DNA of 64,000 nucleotides from Terriglobia bacterium (GTDB lineage Bacteria > Acidobacteriota > Terriglobia > Bryobacterales > Bryobacteraceae), in NCBI GenBank assembly GCA_020073615.1, contig JAIQEX010000006.1, forward strand, positions 42,974-106,973, read 5' to 3'. The position numbers and the translations under genes were made by a program. Positions 26,237-34,869 of the stretch are shown in pieces (position 1 is the first letter of the stretch; each line of letters begins with the position of its first letter). The notes beneath the pieces are model-generated. The model ran no database searches. It saw nothing but the letters and a program-made list of their open reading frames with translations, and was not told the DNA's origin.

Positions 26237-27735
26237 ACACCGTGGCAGCCGTCCGCGTTTCGGAAGCGCGCTATCCGCTGGCGCCGCCCTTCGGTCCTGC
26301 CGAGGCCTATCCGGAGTATCCTTTCGGGTACCACATCGCCCGCGAGCCGAATCCGGCGTATGCCGGCGTTCGCCGCCTCTTCGAGCTCCTGAACTACGAC
26401 CACGCCAACCGCGGTACCGCAGCCTGGAACCCGCTCCGCCACATCATTGAGCCGGGCATGACCGTGGTACTGAAGCCCAACTTCGTTTTGAGTGCGCACA
26501 AGGACGGCAAAAACCTGTTCGCCATAGTGACCCACCCCGCCGTGTTGCGCGCCATAGCCGATTACGTGTGGATTGCCCTCGGCGGCCATGGAAAGATCGT
26601 CATCGCCGACGCCCCGCAGTACGATTGCGACTTCCCTCAGCTCATCGAGGCCACCCGCCTCGACGAGGTCATCGCGTTCTACAACGGCTTCCGCGGACCG
26701 GCGGCGCAATTGCTTGACCTGCGCCCCTACGCGTCGATGGGGAAGCACTTCGCTTCGCTCCTGAAGCCGCTGCCCGGCGATCCGCTCGGCAGCATCCTGG
26801 TCAATCTGGGGCGCCGCAGTGCCCTCTACGGCTGCCCGCATCCCGAAAAACTGTACGGCGCCGTCTATCACCGCGAAGAAACCATCGCCCACCACACCGG
26901 CGAGACCCACGAATATCTGGTGTCGCGGACCATTATGGACGCCGACGTAGTCGTCTCCGTACCCAAGCTCAAGGTGCACAAGAAGGTCGGCGTCACCCTC
27001 AACGTCAAAGGGCTGGTTGGAATCAATACCAACAAAAACTATCTGGTGCACTACTCGATCACGCCGCCCAGCGAAGGGGGAGACCAGTATCCCGATGGCT
27101 TACTCGGTCCAGTCGAGAAGGCGCTCATCTCCACCGAACGCTGGATGTACGACCACCTGCTGGCGCCGCGCAAGCCGCTCCTGGAGTACCTGCACCGCTC
27201 GCTGTACTGGCTGCACAACCACACCACCCGCCGCCTCGGCATCAAGGTGGAGGAGCGCAAGCGCCTGCTCGATGCCGGCAATTGGTATGGCAACGATTCG
27301 GCCTGGCGCATGGCGGCCGACCTGTACACGCTGTTTCTGTTCGCCGGCAGCGACGGGCTTCTCCACCGAACTCCCCAGCGCCGCGCGTTTTCCATCGTCG
27401 ATGGCATCGTGGGCGGCGATATCAACGGCCCGCTCACCCCCGACCCGGTGGCCTCCGGAGTGCTCCTAGGAGGCGAAAACCTGCTGGCCGTCGATCTGGT
27501 GGCCACCCGCTTAATGGGCTTCGATCCGCTCAAACTCAAAACGTATCAGGGACTTCTCGCCAACCGGGAATTCGACTTCGGCGTTCATGGGCTGCAGGAT
27601 ATCCAGGTGGCCAGCGACGATCCTTCGTGGACGCGCTGTCTGACCGACCCCTCCAGTAGGTTCCTCGGCTTCCGCCCCCATCCGGGCTGGGCCGGGCACC
27701 TGGAAGTGCCGGCCGGAGAACTGGCCGGTGTTTAA
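26233..27735 (+). CDS. DUF362-domain protein in the EPS locus
   Basis: This 500-residue protein carries a DUF362 core. VVLKPNFVLSAHKDGKNLFA near 78 is the family KPN motif, THPAVLRAIADYVW near 98 follows it, and SVPKLKVHKKVGVTLNVKGL near 240 is the conserved KLKTH-like segment. GGENLLAVDLVATRLMGFDP near 415 is the usual C-terminal motif. DUF362 proteins have no settled reaction; some carry ferredoxin clusters, but I see no CxxCxxC here. Its ATGA overlap with the adenylate-forming enzyme argues for a shared step. Confidence 0.82.
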   Translation: MNTVAAVRVSEARYPLAPPFGPAEAYPEYPFGYHIAREPNPAYAGVRRLFELLNYDHANRGTAAWNPLRHIIEPGMTVVLKPNFVLSAHKDGKNLFAIVTHPAVLRAIADYVWIALGGHGKIVIADAPQYDCDFPQLIEATRLDEVIAFYNGFRGPAAQLLDLRPYASMGKHFASLLKPLPGDPLGSILVNLGRRSALYGCPHPEKLYGAVYHREETIAHHTGETHEYLVSRTIMDADVVVSVPKLKVHKKVGVTLNVKGLVGINTNKNYLVHYSITPPSEGGDQYPDGLLGPVEKALISTERWMYDHLLAPRKPLLEYLHRSLYWLHNHTTRRLGIKVEERKRLLDAGNWYGNDSAWRMAADLYTLFLFAGSDGLLHRTPQRRAFSIVDGIVGGDINGPLTPDPVASGVLLGGENLLAVDLVATRLMGFDPLKLKTYQGLLANREFDFGVHGLQDIQVASDDPSWTRCLTDPSSRFLGFRPHPGWAGHLEVPAGELAGV

Positions 27736-27756
27736 TCGCGAAAGGTTATCACGAAT

Positions 27757-29133
27757 ATGACAGGAACTTATCAGAGCGTCTCCGTTGTGGGCTTGGGCAA
27801 GCTCGGGCTGTCCCTGGCCGGTTGCCTGGCGGAGCGCGGTTTCGACACGCTGGGAATCGATATCGAAGAGCGCGTCGTCAACCTGGTGAATCAGGGCCGC
27901 GCGCCCTGGTTCGAGCCCGGCCTCGACGATCTCCTGGCCCGCAACGCGGGCAAGCGCCTGCGCGCCACCACCGAACACGCCCGCGCGATCGAGGAGACCG
28001 ATGTCACCATCGTTCTGGTCGCCACACCCAGCAACCTCGATGGGACCTTCTCCAACCGGTTCATTGAGGCGGCTCTGCGCTCCCTGGCCGAGGCCTTCGG
28101 CCGCAGCGGCAAGCCGTATCATTCCTTCGTAATCAGCAGCACCGTCATGCCGGGCTCCACCGGGGAATCGTTCATTCCCATCATTGAGGCGCACTCGGGA
28201 CGTAAACTGCACCAGCACTTCTCCGTTTGTTACGACCCCGACTTTGTGGCGCTCGGTAACACCATCAAAGGTTTTCTGGAGCCCGACCTGGTACTGATCG
28301 GCCAAACCGATCCCGATGCCGGCGCGCGGATGAAAGAGCTGCACCATCGTTTGTGCAAGAATGCGCCCGCAATCTCGTGCATGTCCATCGTCAACGCCGA
28401 GTTGGGGAAGGTTTGCCTGAATGCCTACATCACCACGAAAATCAGCTTTGCCAACTCCATCGCAAATCTCTGCGAGCACATACCGGGAGCCGACGTCGAT
28501 AGTATCACCAGGGCGATCGGCGCCGACCGCCGCATCTCTCCCCACTATTTCCAAGGCGGCCTGAGCTACGGTGGAACCTGCTTTCCCCGCGACACGCAGG
28601 CATACACGGCGCTGGCCCGCCAGTATGGCGTCCAGGCCGAACTGATGAATGCCACCGTAAAAGTCAATTCCCTGCAGGACGAGCACCTCGCCGATATCGT
28701 CTTGCGCGAGCTCGCAGGAGTGTCCAACAAAACCGTCGCCATGCTTGGGTTGGCTTTCACCTCGGGAACGCCGGTCATCACCGAGTCCGCCGCCATCAAG
28801 CTGATCCGCGCGCTTCTGGACCAGGACCTCCGCATCCTGGCTTTCGATCCCCTGGCCACGGACAATGCCCGCGCGCACTTTGGCAGCGCGCTCGAATACG
28901 TCGATTCCCCGGCTCACGGCCTGATGGAATCCGGCTTGGCCGTACTCACGCTCCGGAATTCGGCCATTAAGGACGCCGTTGAAACCTTCTGCCCCAAGAG
29001 TACCCTGACGGTGATTGACGCCTGGAGAATCCTCGATCCCACCCGCTTGCACCAGCGGATTCGATACGTAGGGATCGGCCAGAACACGGAAAGCCGGCCA
29101 GCTAAAGCATGCCCCACCAGCAGCCGATCTTAG
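27757..29133 (+). CDS. UDP-glucose/GDP-mannose dehydrogenase family enzyme
   Basis: This 458-residue protein has an N-terminal NAD-binding motif (SVVGLGKLGLSLAGCLAERG), a central helix pair with AELGKVCLNAYITTKISFAN near 210, and the catalytic cysteine in SYGGTCFPRDTQAYT (Cys near 273). The C-terminal domain includes VAMLGLAFTSGTPVITESAA. The enzyme oxidises a nucleotide sugar twice to give a uronic acid such as UDP-glucuronate, so the polysaccharide is probably acidic. The last codons are read through the left arm of an inverted repeat (29105-29117), so the C-terminus AKACPTSSRS may be an addition. Confidence 0.9.
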   Translation: MTGTYQSVSVVGLGKLGLSLAGCLAERGFDTLGIDIEERVVNLVNQGRAPWFEPGLDDLLARNAGKRLRATTEHARAIEETDVTIVLVATPSNLDGTFSNRFIEAALRSLAEAFGRSGKPYHSFVISSTVMPGSTGESFIPIIEAHSGRKLHQHFSVCYDPDFVALGNTIKGFLEPDLVLIGQTDPDAGARMKELHHRLCKNAPAISCMSIVNAELGKVCLNAYITTKISFANSIANLCEHIPGADVDSITRAIGADRRISPHYFQGGLSYGGTCFPRDTQAYTALARQYGVQAELMNATVKVNSLQDEHLADIVLRELAGVSNKTVAMLGLAFTSGTPVITESAAIKLIRALLDQDLRILAFDPLATDNARAHFGSALEYVDSPAHGLMESGLAVLTLRNSAIKDAVETFCPKSTLTVIDAWRILDPTRLHQRIRYVGIGQNTESRPAKACPTSSRS

Positions 29134-29151
29134 CGGTAGTGGGGCATGCTT
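29105..29151. repeat. Inverted repeat with 13-bp arms around the end of the dehydrogenase gene
   Basis: AAGCATGCCCCAC (29105-29117) is matched perfectly by GTGGGGCATGCTT (29139-29151), with 21 bp between, and AGCT flanks both arms with one base offset. The stop codon of the dehydrogenase lies in the loop. It could be a terminator-like hairpin without a T run, or one copy of a dispersed palindromic repeat. Confidence 0.7.
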
Positions 29152-29178
29152 AGCTTGCCATCGCCCGCCCGAAAAACG

Positions 29179-30702
29179 ATGATTATTGACCTGGCCGAAC
29201 CCGCCGAGCCTTGCACTCCGGACCCCGCGCCGGTAGCCGGCCCGCCCGCCGCCGGGCAGATGGACACCATCCTGGGCACCATGCGCGCCCTCAGTAAGGA
29301 CACCCTTTACTACCTGTTGGGCGCTGGAATCGTCGGCCTCGCCGGCATTGTGCTCATCCCGCTCTACACCCGCTGGCTGGCCCAAACGGACTTTGGCGTC
29401 TACGCCCTGATTGAAATTACACTCACGCTCGCTGGAACCATCGCGCCGCTCGGCCTGAGCACTACCTACCTGAAGTGGTACGCCGATCTCCCCCGCCACC
29501 GGCGCCCTCATCTCCTGGGATCCAGTCTGCTGCTTACCATCGCCGGCGGGGGAGTCTGCGGCGCGCTGTTGTACCTCCTCGTGCAAAGCCCCATCGGCCT
29601 TGTCTGGCTTCACAGCCCGGATCGCCGGTACGCCTGGACGCTCGCTCCCCTGGTGGTCGTCGAAGCGCTCCAGACCCTGCTCCTCACAGATCTTCGAGCG
29701 CGCCGCATGCCCCTGCAATTCTGCGCCGTGGCCGGCGGCAGGCTGGTGATTATGGTCGCCGTCGCGGTCTGGCTGGTAGCCGTCCGTCACCTCGGCCTGA
29801 ACGGCGTCTTCACCGCGCGTCTGATTGGAACCGCCGCGGGCGTGGTGCTTCTCGGGTCGCTCTCTCTGCGAAACCGCCGCTTTGCGGTCGATCTTTCCCT
29901 GGTCAAGGCCATACTGCCCTACGGCGCTCCCCTCGTGTGGAGCGCCCTCATGGGAATCGCCTTCGATGCCGTCGCCCGGCAGTTCGTGTCGCACTTCTCC
30001 GGGCTCTATGAAGTCGCCATCTTCGTTCTGGCCCTCAAGATCAGCGGCGCTCTGCAGGCTTTCGTCCTGGCCCCGTTCGGCACTGCCTGGAGTGGCTTCT
30101 ACTTTGCCGTCGCTCACCAGCCGCACGCCAAGGCCACCTACACCCGGGTCCTTGGCTGCGCACTCGCCGTGCTCGCCACCATGGCCGCGTTGCTCATGGT
30201 TGTCACACCGGTCCTTCTTCCCCTGCTCGCGCCTCCCGCCTATGGCCCGGCCTCCCGGCTGGTGCCCTGGTTGCTTCTGCCGTTGGTGATGCGTGCGCTG
30301 GAATATTGGGCTTGCCTCGGCATCTATTTGACGCATAGAACTCACTGGATGGCGATCGTCTCGACCTGTGGCGTAATTTTTCACGCCCTGCTCTGCTGGT
30401 TCCTCGTCCCGCGCCTGGGCCCTATGGGCGCCGCCTTCAGTTGGCTGCTGGCACTCTGTGGAATCGTCCTTGCCACGGGCTCGGTGGGTCAACGGTGTTA
30501 CCGCATGAGCATAGACTGGAGACCGCTCGCGTTCGCGGCGGCCGTTTGGATCTCCGCACTTCTAGTCTCGAGCAACCTGCCCGTGGCCTTCGCGCTTCGC
30601 GGCGGCTTGATTGCTCTTCTGTTTTGCTGCGCCGCTCTGTCTGCGCTGTGGTTGTGTTTTGGCCGGACTTTGTTTCGTGCGGCTTTTGCACCTGAATGTT
30701 AG
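29179..30702 (+). CDS. Wzx-like oligosaccharide flippase
   Basis: This 507-residue integral membrane protein has 12-14 hydrophobic helices typical of the polysaccharide-transporter branch of the MATE/MOP superfamily. The first helices (LYYLLGAGIVGLAGIVLIPL, followed by YTRWLAQTDFGVYALIEITL) and GLSTTYLKWYAD are characteristic of Wzx proteins. It should flip undecaprenyl-linked repeat units to the periplasm for polymerisation. I prefer the ATG at 29179 to one at 29146, which lies in the right arm of the inverted repeat. A methyltransferase gene follows 22 bp later. Confidence 0.88.
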   Translation: MIIDLAEPAEPCTPDPAPVAGPPAAGQMDTILGTMRALSKDTLYYLLGAGIVGLAGIVLIPLYTRWLAQTDFGVYALIEITLTLAGTIAPLGLSTTYLKWYADLPRHRRPHLLGSSLLLTIAGGGVCGALLYLLVQSPIGLVWLHSPDRRYAWTLAPLVVVEALQTLLLTDLRARRMPLQFCAVAGGRLVIMVAVAVWLVAVRHLGLNGVFTARLIGTAAGVVLLGSLSLRNRRFAVDLSLVKAILPYGAPLVWSALMGIAFDAVARQFVSHFSGLYEVAIFVLALKISGALQAFVLAPFGTAWSGFYFAVAHQPHAKATYTRVLGCALAVLATMAALLMVVTPVLLPLLAPPAYGPASRLVPWLLLPLVMRALEYWACLGIYLTHRTHWMAIVSTCGVIFHALLCWFLVPRLGPMGAAFSWLLALCGIVLATGSVGQRCYRMSIDWRPLAFAAAVWISALLVSSNLPVAFALRGGLIALLFCCAALSALWLCFGRTLFRAAFAPEC

Positions 30703-30724
30703 AAAAGGAACCGAAGATATATTT

Positions 30725-31408
30725 ATGCCAGTACTCCAAAAACTGCTGCAACGAGCCGGATCGACGCTGGTGCCCGTTTACCACCGGCTCAGCGAACCGC
30801 CACCGCCGAATCTGAAAGGCGATCGCGATATCGAATATTCCTGGATCGCCGCCCATATCCCGGATGGCCCCGGAAAGGCGTTGGAAGTCGGCTGCGGACA
30901 GGGCAGCCTTGGTCTGCTGGCAGCCTGCCGCGGCTTTACTACCGTCGCGACGGACCTGACCAGCGTCGCCTGGCCCTATGTCCATCCCAAACTGTCCTTC
31001 TCCAGGACCGACGTCTTCGACACGGCGTTTCCCGAGGGGAGCCTCGACCTGATCGTCATGTGCTCGGTCGTGGAACACATTGGCCTGGGGCGGTACGGCG
31101 ACCCGGTATCCGCCGATTCCGATCTCCATGCCATGCAGTACTTAAGAACTCTTCTGACGGAAGACAGCGGCCGCCTTCTCATGACCATTCCGGTCGGCCG
31201 GGACGAAGTCATCGATCCGTTCCATCGCATCTACGGCCCGGTGCGTCTGCCCCAGCTGCTTCGCCGGTTTTCCATTGAGGAAGAAGCGTTTTGGGTCAAA
31301 GACGATTCCAATCGTTGGATCGCAACCGGCAGGACCACTGCCTTGAGCAGACGGGCCAGCGCTTCCTACTACTCGATCGGGTGCTTCGCCTTGCGGAGCG
31401 CGCTATGA
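30725..31408 (+). CDS. SAM-dependent methyltransferase, class I
   Basis: This 227-residue protein has a Rossmann-type SAM-binding motif, GKALEVGCGQGSLGLLAAC near 55, with the acidic residue of motif II in VATDLTS near 80 and motif III in SLDLIVMCSVVEHIGLGRYG near 112. PVGRDEVIDPFHRIYG and LRRFSIEEEAFWVKDDSNRW resemble methyltransferases found in glycan loci. It may methylate a sugar or a lipid-linked intermediate. It overlaps the next gene by 4 bp. Confidence 0.82.
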   Translation: MPVLQKLLQRAGSTLVPVYHRLSEPPPPNLKGDRDIEYSWIAAHIPDGPGKALEVGCGQGSLGLLAACRGFTTVATDLTSVAWPYVHPKLSFSRTDVFDTAFPEGSLDLIVMCSVVEHIGLGRYGDPVSADSDLHAMQYLRTLLTEDSGRLLMTIPVGRDEVIDPFHRIYGPVRLPQLLRRFSIEEEAFWVKDDSNRWIATGRTTALSRRASASYYSIGCFALRSAL

Positions 31409-32331
31409 GCGGGTCGCCTGGTCTTACCATCTTTGCCTGCCCAAAACCGTTCGTTGACCCGCACATCGCCTGCATCCAACGGAACGCCTTGCGCAGTTGG
31501 ATGCACCTCGACCCCCGGCCGGAAATCATAGTCGTCGGGGATGAACCCGGCGCGGGCGAAGTCTGCCGCGAGTTGGGGCTCGTTCATATTCCTCACCTCG
31601 CACGAACGCGCTTCGGCACACCCTTGCTGAGTGACATCTTCCGCCGGGCGGAAGAGGCGGCTTCTTCTTCCCTCATGGCCTATGTGAACGCCGACATCAT
31701 CCTGTTGCAGGACTTTGCCGACGCAATCCGGAGCCTCACCTTGCCGTCCTTTCTGCTTGTTGGGCAGCGCTGGGACGTCGACATCAGGGAGCCCCTGAAT
31801 TTTGCAAGCGCGGCGTGGGCCGGCGATCTTCGGAGCTTGATCGCGGCCGGCGCCACTCTACATCCGCACACCGGCATCGACTATTTCGTCTTTTCCAAAG
31901 GCCTGTTTTCCGGCATGCCGCCATTCGCACTGGGCCGGACAACGTTTGATAACTGGCTGCTGTGGCGTGCGCACACCCTCGGCTGCCCGGTCGTGGATGC
32001 AACCGAAGCCGTCACTTGCGTGCACCAGAATCACGGCTACTCCTATGAGCTTGTCGGCCAGGCGCCGGCCGGCGGCCTGGACGATTACGGTACAGGCGAG
32101 GAGGCCCGGCTAAACCGGGCGCTGGCGCCAGGCCGCCGCCTCACTACGCTCCGCGAATGTGATCATCGCCTGACGCGGCAGGGACTCAGGCAGAGAAGCG
32201 CTGCGTACGTGCTGGCTCGCCGCCTCCTGCTCCAGTTGCCGACCAGGGACGATGTCCGTACACTCGGCCGCGGCGTGATCGCCGCCGCGTGTACCTCGAT
32301 GAGACTGCCGCGGCGGCGTCCCACGGTCTGA
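31405..32331 (+). CDS. Putative glycosyltransferase (GT-A like), EPS locus
   Basis: This 308-residue protein starts MSGSPGLTIFACPKPFVDPH. SSLMAYVNADIILLQDFADA near 90 has the VNxD acidic motif of GT-A sugar transferases, which places the nucleotide sugar and metal. GIDYFVFSKGLFSGMPPFAL and FDNWLLWRAHTLG follow. I cannot name the donor sugar. It overlaps the methyltransferase stop in an ATGA and ends 2 bp before the second polymerase gene, so it is part of one transcript. Confidence 0.65.
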   Translation: MSGSPGLTIFACPKPFVDPHIACIQRNALRSWMHLDPRPEIIVVGDEPGAGEVCRELGLVHIPHLARTRFGTPLLSDIFRRAEEAASSSLMAYVNADIILLQDFADAIRSLTLPSFLLVGQRWDVDIREPLNFASAAWAGDLRSLIAAGATLHPHTGIDYFVFSKGLFSGMPPFALGRTTFDNWLLWRAHTLGCPVVDATEAVTCVHQNHGYSYELVGQAPAGGLDDYGTGEEARLNRALAPGRRLTTLRECDHRLTRQGLRQRSAAYVLARRLLLQLPTRDDVRTLGRGVIAAACTSMRLPRRRPTV

Positions 32332-32333
32332 TA

Positions 32334-33698
32334 ATGTCCCTTACTACACTCCTCGTCGCGCTTGGAGTCGCTGTCCCAGGGGCAGCGCTTGCATACGTTA
32401 TTGCACGGTCGGAGCGAATCGGTCTTCTGATCATGCTGGCGCTTTTCGTGGCCGTCATCGGCGTCGCTCCCACCAACCCTCTTCCGTTCGTCACCACCGT
32501 CAACCTATACCCGGACGACCTGGTCTTTGCGGTCATCACGGCCGCAACGGCGCTTCGCTTCGTCGCGGCGCCACACCGCGCGATTCGGCAGGCGCCTGTG
32601 CTCCTGTTCTTCGGGTTAGTAGCTCTCGCCCTGGCCAGGGGCGTCATGGCATATTCACTGAAGGCCGCCGGCGTCCAGGCCCGGCCGTACTTCTATTTCG
32701 CTTCGGCCGCGCTGTATTGCTCCTCGTTTGGCGGCGGTGGGCAACGCCTCAAGCAGGCATCCCGTCTGTGGGCATACGCCTGCGCCGTCTTGATCGGTAT
32801 CGCGGTTCTGGGATGGGTGCGGCTGGCCCTCGGACTATCGTGGGCGACACCGCTTTTTCCCACGGCCGTTCTGGACGACCGCATCAGGTTCCGCGTGCTG
32901 GACCACGCTCCCGCGCTCTTCCTGTGCCAGGGCGCCGCGCTCATCGCTGTGCTCCGCCCCTTTCGCCCGCGCTACTTGTACATTCCCGCCGTGGTCCTGT
33001 TGGCATTCGTCACCATCCTCCTGCAACACCGCACGGTATGGGTGGTTGGCCTTGCCATGCTGGGAGCGTTCGTGTTGCGGCATAGCGGCGCCTCGATCAG
33101 GCGTGGCATTCCGGCTACGCGCGTCGTGCTTCTGATTGCCGGGGTGCTGCTGCTCAGCGCCGGGGTTGTCTGGCTGATACACAACGACACAGACATCGTC
33201 AGCCGAACGCTCCGATCCTCGGTCTCCGAAACGCAGCACTCGAATAACACCTTTTCGTGGAGAGTCGAGGGATGGCGTGCGCTGCTCCAAGACTGGGCGG
33301 ATCAAAGTACATTGGAGGGGGTTGTCCTTGGCTGGTCTTTTGGCCCTGTTCTTAGGCGTTACGTTGACGGTGTATGGGATGCGTCAACCTCGCACAACTT
33401 CTATGTTGAAATGTTACTTCGTCTCGGTGTGTCGGGCTTCATAGCGCTGCTGGCGATGTATATGATTCCGTTCGCACGGCTGCGCGATCGCCAGGACCCG
33501 CAGACCCGTGCACTGATGTTACTGTGGATAAGCCAGATCGTGTACTACATGACTTATCCCCCGACATTCGATCAGGGGATTGTCTTAGGCCTTCTTATAA
33601 GCCTGAGCGGCCGTCGCATCGGCTCCCCGATCAGCGCCGTATTGAGGATCGTACCAAGGCCGGTCCACGCCGTCGGACACTACAGGGCGAGCTCCTGA
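32334..33698 (+). CDS. O-antigen ligase/polymerase-like membrane protein (second copy)
   Basis: This 454-residue protein has about eleven hydrophobic helices and a periplasmic loop rich in polar residues near 270-350, which includes NTFSWRVEGWRALLQDWADQ, VVLGWSFGPVLRRYVDGV and ASTSHNFYVEMLLRLGVSGF. The HNFYVE-type histidine is typical of Wzy/O-antigen ligase proteins. With the similar gene at 19142 the locus has two candidates. Because this one sits among the glycosyltransferases, it is the likelier repeat-unit polymerase. Confidence 0.78.
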   Translation: MSLTTLLVALGVAVPGAALAYVIARSERIGLLIMLALFVAVIGVAPTNPLPFVTTVNLYPDDLVFAVITAATALRFVAAPHRAIRQAPVLLFFGLVALALARGVMAYSLKAAGVQARPYFYFASAALYCSSFGGGGQRLKQASRLWAYACAVLIGIAVLGWVRLALGLSWATPLFPTAVLDDRIRFRVLDHAPALFLCQGAALIAVLRPFRPRYLYIPAVVLLAFVTILLQHRTVWVVGLAMLGAFVLRHSGASIRRGIPATRVVLLIAGVLLLSAGVVWLIHNDTDIVSRTLRSSVSETQHSNNTFSWRVEGWRALLQDWADQSTLEGVVLGWSFGPVLRRYVDGVWDASTSHNFYVEMLLRLGVSGFIALLAMYMIPFARLRDRQDPQTRALMLLWISQIVYYMTYPPTFDQGIVLGLLISLSGRRIGSPISAVLRIVPRPVHAVGHYRASS

Positions 33699-33699
33699 C

Positions 33700-34869
33700 A
33701 TGCATGTATCGCCTATGCATGAGAAGTCCCGGGTAGTCTGGGTCCACAATTTTGCAACTCATTATACGGTCGGACTCTTCCAGCTTCTGTCGCAGCGCCT
33801 GCCCATCGAGTTCCTCTTCTTCTCGTGCGGCGGCGACAGGTTCTGGCTCAGGAAAAACGGCACTCAGCGTGGCGCGTTCCCTCATGAATACTTGAACGGC
33901 GTTCGGTTATTCGGCACTCGCCTGGTTCCTTCGCTTCCGTATCGGCTCTGGAGGGGAAATTATAGCGCGATCATCAAGTGCGTGAACGGCAAGTTCGCCC
34001 TGCCCATCACATACGCCATAGCGCGTCTGAAGCGGACGCCGTTCATCTTATATACCGGCATTTGGATGCGGGTTGATTCCATAGCCCATCGTCTCGCATT
34101 TCCGCTGATCCGGCACATCTACAGGAAGTCCGATGCGATCCTTGTCTACGGGGAACATGTGAAGAGATACTTGATCGGTGAGGGCGTGCAGCCGGACCGG
34201 ATTTTCGTTGAGCCGCACTGCGTGGATAACAGCCTGTACAATCGATCCGTTAGCAATGAAGAAAAAGACGCTGTGCTCCAGTCGCTCGGAGTGGAGCGCG
34301 GAGCAAAACTCATCCTTTATCTTGGGCGGCTGGAACCGGTGAAGGGCCTGCAGCACCTCGTGAGTGCATTTTCGCTGCTGGCCGACAAAGATGCTGTGTT
34401 AGTGCTGGCGGGCACGGGCTCGGAAGCGCAACGTCTCAAACGCATGGCCTTTGACCTTGGTCTCGGCTCCCGCACCAGGTTTCCTGGATACATCGCACTC
34501 GTTGATACCGTTCCGTATTACTCCGTGGCGTGGGCGTTTGTTCTACCGTCGGTGACCACTCGCAAGGACAAGGAGACCTGGGGACTCGTGGTCAACGAGG
34601 CCTTCAATCAAGGTCTCCCGGTCATCGCCAGTGACGCCGTCGGTGCCGCTGCCGGTGGGCTCATTGAGAATGGAGTCAATGGCTTCATCGTTCCCGAAGC
34701 AGATCCCGGCGCGCTCGCTCACGCCCTGACCAGGATCCTTTCGAACCCGCCGCTGCGCGCCGCGATGAGTGCATCCGCACGGCGCAAGATCGCAGGCTGG
34801 GATCAGGAGCACGCCGCGGAGGTCGTTGAAAACGCCATCCGGTTCGCTCTTACTCCGGGGGCCTGTTGA
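33700..34869 (+). CDS. Glycosyltransferase family 4 (GT-B)
   Basis: This 389-residue protein has two Rossmann-like halves. The acceptor-side half starts VVWVHNFATHYTVGLFQLLS. The donor half includes LILYLGRLEPVKGLQHLVSA near 205 and ETWGLVVNEAFNQGLPVIAS near 285, where the E-x7-E motif of GT4 enzymes is recognisable. It should add one sugar to the growing lipid-linked unit at the cytoplasmic face; the donor is unknown. Its start follows the polymerase stop by 1 bp and its stop overlaps the TTG start of the deacetylase. Confidence 0.87.
   Translation: MHVSPMHEKSRVVWVHNFATHYTVGLFQLLSQRLPIEFLFFSCGGDRFWLRKNGTQRGAFPHEYLNGVRLFGTRLVPSLPYRLWRGNYSAIIKCVNGKFALPITYAIARLKRTPFILYTGIWMRVDSIAHRLAFPLIRHIYRKSDAILVYGEHVKRYLIGEGVQPDRIFVEPHCVDNSLYNRSVSNEEKDAVLQSLGVERGAKLILYLGRLEPVKGLQHLVSAFSLLADKDAVLVLAGTGSEAQRLKRMAFDLGLGSRTRFPGYIALVDTVPYYSVAWAFVLPSVTTRKDKETWGLVVNEAFNQGLPVIASDAVGAAAGGLIENGVNGFIVPEADPGALAHALTRILSNPPLRAAMSASARRKIAGWDQEHAAEVVENAIRFALTPGAC

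Noticed and set aside
27511..30492. 993-codon open frame antisense to the dehydrogenase and flippase
   Set aside because: It spans two real genes and an intergenic repeat; composition is that of a shadow frame.
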